The notes under the pieces were generated by a model. It was not told where the DNA came from and ran no database searches. It was given only the letters and a program-made list of their open reading frames with translations. A stretch of 64,000 nt of DNA from Terfezia claveryi (taxonomy: Eukaryota; Ascomycota; Pezizomycetes; Pezizales; Pezizaceae). This document shows positions 9,603-21,692 of this stretch, piece after piece; positions within the stretch are counted from its first letter, which is position 1, and each line of letters opens with the position of its first letter. The position numbers and the translations under genes were made by a program. Location: contig WHUX01000020.1 in assembly GCA_015179025.1 (NCBI GenBank), forward strand, positions 462,272-526,271, read 5' to 3'.

Positions 9603-12600
9603 CTAACTTTTCAGGGTTCTAGTCCCTTCCCCAACTGTATTCATATGGTCAATCCACATCCTTTCTAGTGCGCCAAACATTGCCGGTTTCACCATAAAGG
9701 CATCCACTCCGGCAAGGAATGCATCTTGCCTATCGGTAGCAGCTGCTAATCCAGTAAAGGCAATGATATAAGCTCTTTTGAATGCCGGGTCACACTGTTC
9801 TAGAGAACGAATTTCGCGCGTTGTTTCAGTGCCAGAGAGTATTGGCATTTCTGTGTATAGCATCTGAAGTTAGCAAAACTATACTGCTGAGAATTTTGGT
9901 GAATTGATTTGTCATGGTGCTTTGTGCGTCGGAGGCCCAAAGACTCAATCGGAATACGTACGCAGGTCCATAAGGATGACGTCGTACCCCCCGTTATCTC
10001 TATTAGCCTTGACGTAGTTCAGGGCCTCAAGACCATTGAGGGCAGTGGAAAAGGGGTATCCCTTTCTAGCAAGGAAAGTGGTAAGAAGACGCATGTTTAT
10101 GTGGTTGTCTTCGACGACTAAAATGGTGGGTTTGTGGGAGTCCACATTTTGGCACAGCTGGGACATGTGGATAAGCCTCCGCATAGGGGTGATCACACCC
10201 GGCTCCGGTAGTTCCCCTTGCTGTTGCGCCTGCTCTAAGGCCCTCTGGGTGTCGCTCCGACTGCTTGAGGTTACACTTTCCATAGGTGCCGAGGATAGGA
10301 AATTTTTTTGCTCTTTGTGCACCTGATTTTGCTCAATCGCCGCTCGCACTGCTTTGGTGAAGGTCATTGGCCCAATGGGATTTCGTAAAAATGTAACCAA
10401 TCCATCTCTGCCTGTCACCGGTTTTGTCGTACATAATGATATGACAGGAATATTCCGTTTCGGAGCTCCCTCAATATCAATACAGCCAACATCCGCTGCT
10501 ATCAGAATATCTGCTTCCCCCACATTGTCCGTTATGCTCATTCCGTAACAACCTATTGCATATTCGCTCAATGTCTCTTCTAGTAGCTCCAAGCTGCTCT
10601 TTTGCCAGAGTGCCCCGATATCCTTGTCTCTTTCAAACCCAATGAACTTCACTCTCTTGTTCTGCACCATCCCTTTCAACGTTTCATCTAACCCACATAT
10701 TGCGTCGGACCCCTCCATGTTTGTTCCTCTTGGAACTATCACAGGCAGTACTACTGCCACAACTGTTCCCACTCCTTTTTGACTAGTGACGGAAATTCTC
10801 CCCTCGAGTACTCTAACTAATTGCCTCACAAGGCTTAGACCCAGTCCCGTTCCCGGACTCAACAAATTCTCTTGGCAGAATGGTGTAAATAGTTTGGTTT
10901 TCAAAAACTCCCTTGATATACCTTTTCCGGAATCAGCAACTGTCAATAAAACCCTTGCTTTGCCATCCTGCTCCTTTATTGTATTCAGTGACACTTTGAC
11001 CCATCCACCTGGCCGATTATACTTCACTGCGTTGCTAGCTAGATTGTTGATAATACGGCGTAAAGATGGACGATTAATACCGAAGGTCCAAGCGCCATGG
11101 GGTATATCAATGATCACTGCGACGTTTTGGTTTAGTTCTGGGTCAGTGAATAACGATGTGGCCAAAACACCCTTCATGTTGTGCCCTAGACACATACTCT
11201 CCATAACATCCTGGACAAAGTGAGCCAAATCTGTGTCATCGTAACCCAATACCGTGGTATTTGGTAGTTCCAGATCTATGGTAGGGGCTGTTAAGTTGGT
11301 CACGAGAGCGGCGGAACCCACGCTCATATTCTCCGGATCCTCCCGCTGGAGGGACTTGTTAGTGAGTGTAAAATTGCTTCCATCTCCACTGCTAACGCTA
11401 GTGGTGTCGTCAACAGCTTGAAATTGGGTGGGTATATTGTCTTCCTGATATTTCGTGGCGCAAAGTTTCTGAAACTCCAAAACATGGTTAACTGTTTCGA
11501 GTAAAGTGTTGGCGCATGAGCGGATGGTGTCCACGAATGGCTTCAGGTGTGCATCCAAATGGAGCCTGTCAAGGTCAACAAGGAACTCCGCACTCGCTAG
11601 AATACCGTGGAGGGGCGTTCGGAGCTCGTGCGATATGCTTGATATAAATTCTGATTTTGCTCTGTCGGCTGCAATCATACTTCATGAGATTAGTGTGTGT
11701 GGTTCATATATACAGGAAAGGAAGCCCAGTCTAGCTATGCTTATTATTGGTCTCAAATTTAACGCCCAGTTGCGGGATACTTTTTAGTAGACCATAACCC
11801 GAAAAGAACTCCACCCTGAAGGGGGACTTAGGCCTTGACGTACCATTCAAAATATTGATCCTACTGACCTCCGCTGCTATTCCTCTGGCAACACCAATCA
11901 CGAAGCGACCCTCAATCTCTGAACAAAAGGTACGTGTCTCCTCGCACGTCCAAACCACAGCAACTGCAAACACATCTCCTGCGGCAGCTGGCATTGTTCC
12001 AGTGCTGTGCTCTCCTGCAACCAGCGGCACCACAATTGCGCTGCGCACCCCTGGCAGGAACTTGGGCAGGACCTCCTCTGTTTTCGACCGACTGCAAGTA
12101 CGCATCTCAGCTTCCGATAGTTCTGACTCGGAGCTTGAATGCGTCTCACAGCGTAATGCAACGATCCCCCCCCGCCGGTTCTATTCTCCGCCGCAATCTC
12201 GGCCAGAGTCCGCTCGTCTAGTGCAGCCATATCGAACCCCGAATTCTGTAGGTGTGAAGTGCACGTGGCTGGTGAGCCTGGATGGGACACACTCAAGGAA
12301 CCCCTAGTGGAGGACGCATGCGCCAGCACTCCGGTACACCGCCGAAGCCACTTTGGTCTGCGCCCCCTCACTCTCGATTCCATCTCAGGAGATGAAGAAA
12401 TGTACGCTGCAGCTGCGGTAGTGCCCATATCAGTAAGTGTTTCTACATCACCAGGTACCTGCATATCCAAGTTATTGTGAAGGCTGTCAGAATCATCCGA
12501 TAACCCTTCCAAGTCCGGGTCCAAGAAAACAACATTTGCATCAATGGCATCATGAATCCATGCTGCCGCGCGGGAAAAAGTCGAGCGGAAAGAACTCTCA

Positions 12601-14493
12601 ATAGATGTCGTTTTCTCATAATTAGACATCCGCTGGGGTAATTCCGCTGGCACACTTGTTATCTTAATTGTGTCGGCGGTGGGAGGGAGAGGTAACGATG
12701 CTGGAAAGGCTGTTGTTGCCTGTGTCGAGGTCGAAAAATACGATAACGTATCTGAGGTCGAAGATGGTGACACAAGCGGACCATGGGAATTCCATTGAGC
12801 AATGGACGATATTGCCGGCGGGAGAGCGCTGCTATCCCCCAAATCCAAGCCCATTGGACTTGCTGCTGCAAAATCTTTAGGTAAATCCACCTGTTCCATT
12901 GTCATCTCTGCCTTCGTTAATTCATGTGACTGCTTGCTGTCGGAACCCCCTTCGATATGTTCTAACTCAATCACACCAGGCTGCATTTTTCGGCTACGGG
13001 CCTGGGTGATCCACGACTTAGGCTTCTCCTCCATGACCAACTCCATTGCTGTTATGGAGGTAGTCATGGCATCATTGCTGCTCTGGACCTGAATTTTATC
13101 TCCCTTCACCTCTGTCGTCTGTCGTTCTGGTTCTTCAATTTCACCCTCCCGTGCCCTATGATACTGTTTTATGTCCTTTCTCATTCGCATACTATCTTCC
13201 TTTTCCAGCTCTTCCCGCTCTCTGTGCTTGTGGTCCCTTTCCCGCTCCATTCTGACCATCTCCGCAAACCACTCCTCTTGAAAAGCAGCCCGGCGCTCCT
13301 CGACCCTTTTCCTTCTCCATGCTTCCTGTCTACTCCGTTCCTCTAGCTCCTCTACACTCCACACTCTCCCATCTCTCCTTTCTAGCATCTTGTGGCGAGT
13401 GGACCCTTGCCCTTGCCCCTCCCCCTCCTCCTCCAAGAAGCCCTCGGCAATGAATCTCCCCAACGCAATCTCAGTTGCCTGCTTCTTCCTCTCGTCCTCG
13501 CTCTCCCGCTTCCTTTCGAGATAATCCATCACAACCTCGGCAAACGAAGAAAGTGTCGCTCGCTCCTCCCTGGTCAATCCAGAAGGCCGTGTTCGATCAT
13601 CAATGATACAAACAGTCCCTATAGACACGCCTGCCTTTGTTCGTATTGGCGACGAAGCATAGAATCTGGCATACGGCCATTCCCGAACGAAACCCCCAGC
13701 ATGATACCTGGGATGCCGGCTCAAATCTGGTATTTCAAGGAGATATGGCTCGTTATTACCTATCGGAGGATGCACGAGCGCAATGGTATGCTCACACAAC
13801 CCCCCCTCGGCGGGCAACGCAAGGCCTGCTCCTAGCCACAACTGGTCCCCCGGTGCATGTGTGTGGGGATAATTCAGTGATAGGGTCCGAGTGGATTCTG
13901 CTAGGACGTAAGAAACCCCATTTGCGACGACTGTGATAATGCAGCGTTGGGCGTCGAAGGTCCGGGAGATAAGGTTGGCGATGCACGCGATAATGGGGTC
14001 ATGAGAATTTACCAAGGTCAGGGAGTCCGAGAAGGACGGTGGGGTGTAAACCCCGAGAGGGCTCAGGGGGCTGCTGCGGAGGGATGGAGGGGGCTGATAG
14101 TAGCTATTCGTGGAAAGTCCCAAAGGGCACCCGCGTGATAGTCAGTACGTCTTCGATGATTCTCCCCAGTTCCAACCAGTATTATTTGATATTGACAACG
14201 ATTGGAAATAAATCAATGGCAACAAAGCACAAGAACACCCCCACTACTCAAAAAATATATGCCACTCGGAAGCGGAAAACCATGATCTGAACTTACCGAA
14301 ATACCTCCCGTGCCCTCAACGAATGCGGCGCATCCCCCAAAATACCCGGGCCAACATGCATCCCATGATTTGGGTCGATATGCCACAGTGGTGATGATTC
14401 TGGGTTCACGGTAGCCGTCGACGCTGTCGGCACCGTCTTCAGAGCTTGCGGGCTCTCGTGACCAGGCTGGTGAATGCAATTTGTACCGCACAT
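9603..14493 (-). CDS. Fungal GAF-type hybrid histidine kinase (one frameshift)
   Basis: This predicted cytoplasmic sensor kinase would autophosphorylate and pass phosphate to its own receiver. Four exons fit: 14493-14297, 14103-11844, 11668-9962 and 9850-9603. The introns have good ends (GTAAGT at 14296, GTACGT at 11843 and 9961). Exon 1 joins exon 2 as REVFRYYQP, an N-terminal signature common in fungal histidine kinases. Domains in order: GAF (about 70-230), a charged low-complexity linker, HisKA with the phospho-accepting H833 (ISHELRTPLHG), HATPase_c (IINNLASNAVKYN near 1025, DSGKG near 1065, GTGLGLS near 1092), and REC (VVEDNHIN, ILMDLQMP across the last intron, FMVKP). Exon 2 changes frame at a run of eight C (12166-12173). 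One more base restores about 1470 residues. No membrane segment is visible. The frameshift may be real or a homopolymer sequencing error. Confidence 0.88.
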
Positions 14494-15919
14494 TTGAAGC
14501 GGGACGAACGGTAACCCCGCGATGCTATGCTATGCGCCGGTACGGTTTGGAAGCAACTTGTCAGTCTGGCGATGTTGCCCAGCGTTACAAAGTTGGATTA
14601 CATAGGGTTGGGAGAGGATACCTAGAAGGCCGACTTCGATGGGCCTGCGCCCCCTTGCCCCTGCAGGCGGCATTCGGTATACAGCCCGGTTTCACTTGGA
14701 ATATTCCTTTCTTTTCTGCGTGAAACCAAAGGTTGGGTGGTACCTACCAGAAACCGTGCAGCCAGCCTGGATCCCTGACTGCAGATCATCAACAGCCTGA
14801 TTTCCACCAATCGTCATTGACTAAAATAAGCACTCGCAAATCTCGATCTGCATGCATGTACATCATGTCCACGCATCTTGAAATTCATTGGCAACCACTC
14901 AGCACTAGTACCGTCAGCTGTCGCGTCCGACCCGTACTGCAGTTACACGAGGTACCTACTCTAGGTAACATTGGGGTGGGCCGGTAGTCCCGGCTAGTCT
15001 CGAAACACCCATTGTACTTCGTAAGCCAGGAAGCAAAAATCCGCTTCCTGATACATGTGATTTCACAGGATACTGTCTCAGCTCGGGGGGCCTGTTCACA
15101 CAGTGGCGTAAAAGTTTAGTATGTTTTGACCATGGCGAATCCGTCCTTCTTAGCTTTCTCCTGGAGCAGTCCAGATTCGTATGCGTGATGGTAGCGCGGG
15201 GGAAAGGGCACCATATTATTATTATTATCAAGTGTGGTGGTGTATTTAGTCCCATTTTATTTTTGATGTGTAAGCGGACTTAGGTACTGAGGATGGACGA
15301 ACGCCAAGCAATTTACTGTGCCACGTTACGCATATGTATCTAAAGCGTTAAGAAAAAGGTGTGTTTTTCAAGGTCTATTCTTCCTCATTATAGTAGCCAA
15401 TTTCCTGTTTTCCGACTTCAAATTCATGTTGCGCAGATTGGCCACCGGCACCGTCAAATGTTACAAATTAATAAGTAAGGAGGTCTGCCGGATGCAGGTT
15501 TAGGTACGTTATACATAATCTATATATATATTTCACTACCACAAGGGCTGATGAATGTGTAGGAGGGGTTTGCGGTAATGGGGGCTGCGAGTTGGCCTCA
15601 GGGACATGTGCTTCTACAAAGCCCTATATGTCTCTCTAGTTTACTTTAATTATTCAATTCTTCTTTCTACTCCCCTTGAATGTGTGTCACACTCTAACTT
15701 ATAGCTACTAAAACCTATATGGGATGTAGCCATTTGTTATCGAACCACTCTCTAGATTTGCTTCTTACCACCCAATTACAAACTCACTTCTAGTATTGGT
15801 CTGCTTTGGTCCAAGATGCTTTAGCCATGAGCTAGGCTGACTATAAGATTTCAAACGAGCATACATATCAGGATCTTAAGACTCGGTTTGAAGAGAAATA
15901 TCCGACCAAAACCATCAGT
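14494..15919. other. 5' flank of the kinase gene and unassigned spacer
   Basis: No gene is supported here. The first few hundred bases should contain the kinase promoter, but I see no distinctive operator. A short (ATT)n run occurs near 15218-15230. The rest has only short random frames. Confidence 0.5.
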
Positions 15920-16590
15920 AGGGGTTGTCAAATCCCAACCTGGTTCATGCACCAGATTTTTAGTGCAAGCCACAAGCTAACTAAAATAGGCCGAGGGATT
16001 TGATTACCTCACGTTCATAAACCAAGGTTTGTTGCTATGGACCAAAGCGTCATACACAACCACCATCTACACACACGCATGCCGCGAACGTCAGAAAGAG
16101 CTCAACTTCTGCACGATATCGATGCTGCACTTGAGATTGCAGCATGTTCGTATTTACTGGCATCAGATGAAGCAGAAGATGAAATAGAGGAAGAATCTAA
16201 CGCAGAGCATATTCAAGATCTTCTAGAAGTACGAGATATCATTGCTGTATACCGGTATATTTCCCATGATACCAGTGCTGGTAGGCATGACATTATTATT
16301 GATGTCCTAGAGGCATAGCTTTCGCATCCTTCCAAGCCTTCCTCATCGCCATGTTTCTGCTAGTTGTGTTGTGCGTTGTGTTGAGCGTTGTGTATACCGT
16401 ATGAGCGGTATTATGTGCTGGTGTGTTTGTGAACCAGGTTCCTAGGCCAGAAACCAAGAAACCAGACGATTTTGTCTGGTTCGACGAACTTGAACTTGAA
16501 ATTACGCCACCGTTGAATTGGCCAATGAGAGTGGTTGCCAAGTGCCAAGGTGTGACAATTTCAGACCCAGGTTGGGATTTGACAACCCCT
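15920..16590. mobile_element. PIF/Harbinger deletion derivative (MITE-like), 671 bp
   Basis: Perfectly matching inverted ends of at least 24 bp (AGGGGTTGTCAAATCCCAAC..., left 15920-15943; right 16567-16590) are flanked by the 3-bp direct repeat AGT (15917-15919 and 16591-16593), the TSD size of PIF/Harbinger. The only coding content is what looks like the first exon of a transposase (16037-16318) and a short C-terminal piece, so the catalytic domain has been lost by internal deletion. Confidence 0.8.
16037..16318 (+). pseudogene. N-terminal fragment of a Harbinger-like transposase
   Basis: A 93-codon frame with MPRTSERAQLLHDIDAALEI, an acidic stretch (DEAEDEIEEES) and a DIIAVYRYI-like segment resembles the N-terminal leader of fungal Harbinger transposases, which precede the DDE domain with an acidic region and an RY motif. 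No DDE residues are present and the frame stops inside the deleted element. Its position between Harbinger-type TIRs supports the assignment. The family resemblance is from memory of motif layout only. Confidence 0.4.
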
Positions 16591-16785
16591 AGTATTTCAC
16601 AAATCAGTAAGATTTCTGAAGCCCAAAAGACCTCGAGTAGTATCAGCTACGGCATCTACACAACAACCTAAGATTCAGCCTAAGTATCGAGAAAAGCGGG
16701 ATATTGAGATTCTACAAGGCATGGCTCGATCAGACTGCTATCACGGTTTTTTTTAAAGCCTCTCTCGGACATTTCCTAGTTTTTG

Positions 16786-16854
16786 TATGTATCTCGCGTT
16801 ATAAGCAACTTTTTCCCGGTCCCCAGGAGTTGCTTATAACGCGAGTTCACTGTA
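16786..16854. mobile_element. Solo pogo-type terminus with hairpin
   Basis: This is an end of the type seen elsewhere in the window: CTCGCGTTATAAGCAACT faces its inverse across CCCGGTCCCC and ends ...GAGTTCACTGTA at 16854. I found no matching opposite end, so it is probably a truncated element. Confidence 0.55.
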
Positions 16855-16984
16855 GTTGGTAACTTCTTCGCTGCACAGGCGCTTGGATCTAATTCCTCCA
16901 TGCTTTTCGTTTTGGTTGCATAGTGTTGGATATTTGCTATTCGTTTCATACCTGGTTGTAGTTGAAATTTGTCCCTTTTGATCA

Positions 16985-17759
16985 TACAGAGGTCTCTCGA
17001 TACAAGCATACCAGATACAAGCATATATTGGTTACAAGCATACATTCGTCGGTCTCCACATAGTAAATAAGCTAGTCTCATGCCATTAAGCATACAAGAA
17101 TATTCTTATTTTTTTTCGCTTAGTCACCATACATATGCTTGTATCGGGAGCAGCGCTAAACCACAAATAGGTACATATCGATAAGAATTACCCGGCAACA
17201 CCGCATCTTCCGGAGACAACATACAGTAGTCTGGTTGGCACAATCCCCCCTAACGGAACATACAGCATTACATACCGCAAGAACAACTGCAAGAACAATG
17301 GCCTCTTCTTCCAAATCTGCTGTTGTCCAACATCGTTAGGCATTATCGGACGAATATCTCAGGCAGCACTCACACATATAGAGGATTACTCCTCTTTTAT
17401 TTTCAAGCTGAACTACAGCTAATATCAGGGAGCTACAAGATGTTCTACAGCGTGAAAAAAAACGTATTGAGACTCTAGAAATTTAACGCAGGCGTCTGCA
17501 TGTTCAGCGCAGGATCACTGAATTTCTGGTGGGTCCCAGAGGCACCTCCCCTGCCTCCTCTCCTTGACATTCCCGTCTCCACACCTACTCTCGTTTGGCT
17601 ATTTCTTGTTTGTATGCTCTGCTAGTATTCATAAGCCTATTCCGTAACATTTCCTACCGCTAGTTAGCTTCATTCCATAGTTACCTATTTTCTCTTGCTA
17701 TAAGCATATATTGGATACTAGCATACCTCTCCCGGTCCATGTATCGAGAGTCCTCTGTA
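16985..17759 (+). mobile_element. Pogo-like MITE, 775 bp, keeping a transposase tail
   Basis: The inverted ends are TACAGAGGTCTCTCGATACA (16985) and its near-perfect complement ending ...CTCTGTA at 17759. Both ends start with TA, as in Tc1/mariner/pogo insertions. Near 17420-17560 a short frame reads ...HVQRRITEFLVGP, which matches the C-terminal tail motif of the pogo remnants at 37740 and 50300. Most of the transposase has been deleted. Confidence 0.75.
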
Positions 17760-18319
17760 TCATGAACATTGAGCAGAGTCATCTACTGGTTCTGGGCCAC
17801 CCGCGAGAACACAATACCTGCGAGAGGCCCGGCCTGGCTGGCGGATGCCCGGACCCCTTGCGAGAGCTGCTAATTGTCTCGCAGCTGGCCCAGGCCAGCC
17901 GGGAGAACTCGGAGCTCACAATTGCCTAACTGAGTAAAATCTAGATGTATAGTAGATATAAAGAAGTGAGGTACGCAATGAAGTGAAGTAGTAGAAAATG
18001 ATGGTCCAGCTACAGTAAGCAAAAGGGCCTGCAGCATGAATTGTGTCTTCTTGAGAAGGAGAGGCAGAGGAGGACGGACCTGGAACAAGACCTGTTTATA
18101 CATTTGATATTTGTAGGATGACACTGGGTAGTGCATTCTGCATACGTTTAAAACAGCGAAGGTTTGACAGTTGCCTTTACCGTACATTGGCACGTGGCTT
18201 CGAGTAAAGGTACTTCGTGATGTAGCCTCTCTTAATGACAAGCCGTTTATGTTGTATATTTGTACCCGTGTTGCAAAATAGCGATTCAGGATGTCATGGA
18301 TGGTCCGCAGTTACGGTAA

Positions 18320-18700
18320 TATCGCTCAGAATGTGGCTTTTAAATAATCTTGTAGAATAACCGCTTTGCATTTGGTAGCACGATCAATTCTAGGAATATA
18401 TACTAAAACGAATTCTCCAATTTCAAATTCAGCTTTCTCATGAGTTTTACTGTATTTGATGCTCATTTGGGTACGAGCTCGAGCGGCATTACTCTCAACT
18501 CGGGTAAGCATTAGAGACGAATCCAGCAAAGACAGAAGCCAAGGGACTGAATACCTCTTGGGAGAATTTCTGAAGCTTCTTACTGATCTAAAGCTGTGTC
18601 GTGAGAGCTCGATAAGTTCTCATGGGAAGCGGAATTACTACTTAATAAGGTGGGCCATTGTCCTTGTTCATCGGAATTATCGCGTTGATCGAGCGACAAA
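18320..18700 (-). pseudogene. Fragment of an integrase-like (KRBA2/Ginger type) protein tail
   Basis: A short minus-strand frame (MLDSSLMLTRVESNAARART, then FEIGEFVLVYIPRIDRA) has the layout of the chromodomain-like tail that follows an rve integrase core in some eukaryotic transposon-derived proteins, with F-x-I-G-E and IPRIDRA boxes. The integrase core itself is not visible, and the surrounding frames are broken. It could also be a retroelement tail. Confidence 0.35.
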
Positions 18701-18974
18701 CAAGGCATAGTATTGGAATCTCATCACCACTTTCAGTATGAAGTATTTCTTTACTTTGTTGTAATTCTGGTAGTGGCAACGTAGTAAGCTTTGATTAAAA
18801 TACAACCTCATGAGGGGTAGGTTGTTGCATGTACGTAAAAACTCATTAGAATTATAAATTAGAATTCTTAATAACTGACTTACTTCAGCGGTCATATTCA
18901 ACAAATACTTAACATCACATTTCCTCCATACTCGTAGGGAGCCTGGTCGTTCCGAATTCTCCCGCACGGCCTAG

Positions 18975-19015
18975 TAGGCCTGGGCACGAGACGTCTCGAG
19001 ACTTTTGGATATCGA
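18975..19015. mobile_element. hAT-type MITE terminus (solo)
   Basis: TAGGCCTGGGCACGAGAC matches the terminal repeat of the hAT MITEs at 50679-51300 and 53288-53813. No partner end or TSD was found, so this is a truncated copy. Confidence 0.45.
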
Positions 19016-19137
19016 GCTCCAACCAAAACAATCATAATTATATTCGAACTTGCTAGCTAGCTACCTAGTTATTATCAATCATCAGGCAGCACCCATACGA
19101 GTGATCCCGCCGTGTTAATACCATCGAGGCTGTGGAG

Positions 19138-19455
19138 CTAATTAGCCGGTGCAGAAGGACCATGGGGTCTATTGCTATTGGCGCTTTGAAGAGTTTTCTT
19201 GCCACACGCGGCGCGGAAACCTGAACCTGTTGCCGCCTTCACCGTCCCGTCCATATCCTTCTGCATGTTTGAAATCGTCTTTTGGAGCTCTACACGCACC
19301 TGTGGAATCTTTATACCCAACTGGCGTGCCTGACAAAGTTGTTCAAATTCGCTGTGTATTGGGGCCAGTCGGTTGAGTTCATACTCTTCAACTGGCATTG
19401 CTAAAAGAAGGGCACATAGGCTCTCCACCGGCTGCTGTTGCAGCACTCTTATCAA
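19138..19455 (-). other. Unassigned 105-codon frame
   Basis: This open frame (MIRVLQQQPVESLCALLLAM at its start) lies in repeat-rich sequence just left of a small MITE. It has a helix-prone middle (VELQKTISNMQKDMDG) but no recognisable domain, intron signal or partner. It may be a transposon fragment or chance. Confidence 0.2.
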
Positions 19456-19551
19456 TAATAATAGTAGATATCGGCAGCTAGGAAGGCCTTTGTAGAGATC
19501 TTAAGCTTTATTCGACATGTGAGCTTGTTAGATCAACTATAGCTTATAAAG

Positions 19552-19654
19552 TACAGTATACCCTCGTTATGAGCATACTCGATATAAGCATAATATTTGT
19601 TATAAGCATACACTCTCCGTTCCCGACCACATGCTTAAACAACGGTATACTGTA
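19552..19654. mobile_element. 103-bp pogo-like MITE
   Basis: The ends TACAGTATACC and GGTATACTGTA are inverted, and the similarity extends inward through TTATGAGCAT/ATGCTTAAACAAC. It starts and ends with TA, as expected of a pogo/Tc1-type insertion, and has no coding content. Confidence 0.7.
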
Positions 19655-19865
19655 CGTACCACATCCATTGGTGGACTTCCACGGACAACAAATAAGGAAC
19701 ATGTGGGCAGAGCCTCGAGATCTCAGACTGGCCCGTATGGCCATGACCGTGACTTACTGTGCCTCAAGAGCGAGAGTACTAATTGTATGTACAGTTGTTC
19801 AGAAAGTGTCCGGGACGCATAAAACTGGGCACGGCAGGGGTGGGCTGCATGCACTGCATATGGCC

Positions 19866-20203
19866 AATACCATACTGCACGGGCTACCGGATCATCACGG
19901 GCAATCGGATCAAATGGCGATTTGGTGATTTGTGTGCAATTTCCAACCAAATAGGCTCAAACTTTGGGATTATTTTGTATATATATAGTAGTTTCTTGGA
20001 CAATTCACCTAAGGGCGCATGCATATTATTACTTAAAATATATGGGAAAAATACATGATTGCATAGAATAGGGTTGGCCATAGGATCTGTGAATAGAAAG
20101 GGAATATGGGGTATTTGAATGGCAGGAATTATTGCTTCTACTTTAAAGTTGAGGCCTACATAAGCTAGGGATGACCAATCTCTAGGAAACTTTTCTCATC
20201 CCT
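19866..20203. repeat. Left arm of a ~340-bp inverted repeat
   Basis: This is the reverse complement, with scattered transitions, of 27225-27562. The arms face each other across the Gypsy element plus about 500 bp (20204-20718). A matching translated segment (IYKIIPKFEPIWLEIAHK) is seen in both but is probably not a gene. Confidence 0.8.
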
Positions 20204-20718
20204 CGGGTCAGTTGAAGAGGGATGCCGGCAGGCAATTTCTTGGATTATCTCAACCAAACCAGGCCGAAGTCAAGGACCTAATAGCTCACAAGAATCTACA
20301 CAGAAAGCAGAATGTTTCGGGTAACTGAAGCCATCAGTTAACCTTTTCTCGGTTGATATATCCCAAGATTTATTATTTCTGCCTAATATGGCTACTATGC
20401 CAAGCCACCTCAATTTAGGCTAAATAAGGCTTGTTATAAGTTCAAGGGATTGCCCTCCTTGTGGTGATTCTTTTGAGCTATCGAATACTTGATACCACCT
20501 TCTTTTGGTACACCTAGCTCAACTCTTACCCCAATTCAGAGTGGGCCCCCACCGAATGGCCTGACTTAGATCTGGTCAGATACTATGACTGGAGTATCTA
20601 AATGGCCTTCCTACCTATATATATCCTTTGGACCTATCGGACACTTGACTTCGGACTGATTTGGTTAAGATACTCCAAGAAATTGCTCACCGGCGTCCCT
20701 TCCTCAACTGATCTGGGG

Positions 20719-21338
20719 TGTAACGACGGCTCTAGGGACAGGGTGACCAAGGGGTATGCCGGGGCGAGGACAGGGACGAGGTGAGATACACATAGGAGCG
20801 CTACGTGTGTGACTAGGAGAACTAGGCTTGTTACGGACACCTGTCACGGATGTCACAGACGATGTCATGGGGGGCAGGATGTTCAGAAGGCAGGGGCTAG
20901 GGCAAGACACACGTAGGAACGCTACGTGTGTGATCAGGGGAAGGCAGGGACAAGGCAAGGGCAAGGGGCAAGAGAGGCCGAGGGCAAGGGGCACGAGACA
21001 CGTGGAGGCAGTTGCCGCGTATGTTAGAGGGAGGCAGCTGTGCTGCAGAGCTGTTCACGAGACAAGGGGGTGCACAAGGGAGGTGCACAAGCGTTGGGAG
21101 AGGCAAGGTCCTGTATTGGATATACAAGACGTTGGATGGGGATCCAACGAAAGGGCGGAGAGAGCAAGCTATATATACAGGATTCCTTTCTGGCTGGCCA
21201 AGGCCACCGGTAGGAATAAGGTTCCCGAGACCCCTTATCTCGGGAACAGAGATAACAACGATATTAATCAACAATAACGAGAGTCGGACGGAATCCCGTC
21301 TGACTCTCAAACCCGGCTAGGAAAGGACGGTTGTGACA
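20719..21338 (-). repeat. 3' LTR of the Gypsy element
   Basis: This 620-bp direct repeat of 26603-27222 begins and ends with TG/CA-type termini. Its outer flank is TGGGG and its inner flank is the polypurine tract. Confidence 0.95.
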
Positions 21339-21339
21339 C

Positions 21340-21352
21340 TATCCCCCCTTTA
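21340..21352 (-). other. Polypurine tract
   Basis: The minus strand reads AAAGGGGGGATAG directly before the 3' LTR, the position and composition expected for priming plus-strand DNA synthesis in LTR retrotransposons. Confidence 0.8.
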
Positions 21353-21692
21353 GGCTCGGAGCCCCAGCGACGAAAGACAAGGCGAAAGGTAAGACAAAAA
21401 CAAACAAACAAAACAGGCGACTAAAACCAATAACCCATAACACAACCCTAACGCCGGAAGTACGTACCAACAATAATCCCAACAACAATGACAATAACAA
21501 CAGTGACAAACAAACCTAATAACCAATTCCAGGACTACAAGAACATCATTGGGCGGGGCGAGGCTTTCGGAGGTAATGCTGGTGGAACAGGGTGACCAAG
21601 TCCTGTGCATTTTCCAGGTCCTCCGCTGGTTGCCAGGTCGTCTCCTCATCTCCCAGCCATTTGACCTTATATTGCAGGTGCCCATACCTTCT

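Noticed and set aside
11855..13835. Long plus-strand ORFs opposite the histidine kinase
   Set aside because: They lie antisense to well-supported kinase exons, lack domains and come from the GC-rich codon use of the real gene.
20828..21320. ORFs inside the LTRs
   Set aside because: Both LTR copies contain them and they change freely between copies. LTRs are non-coding in this family.
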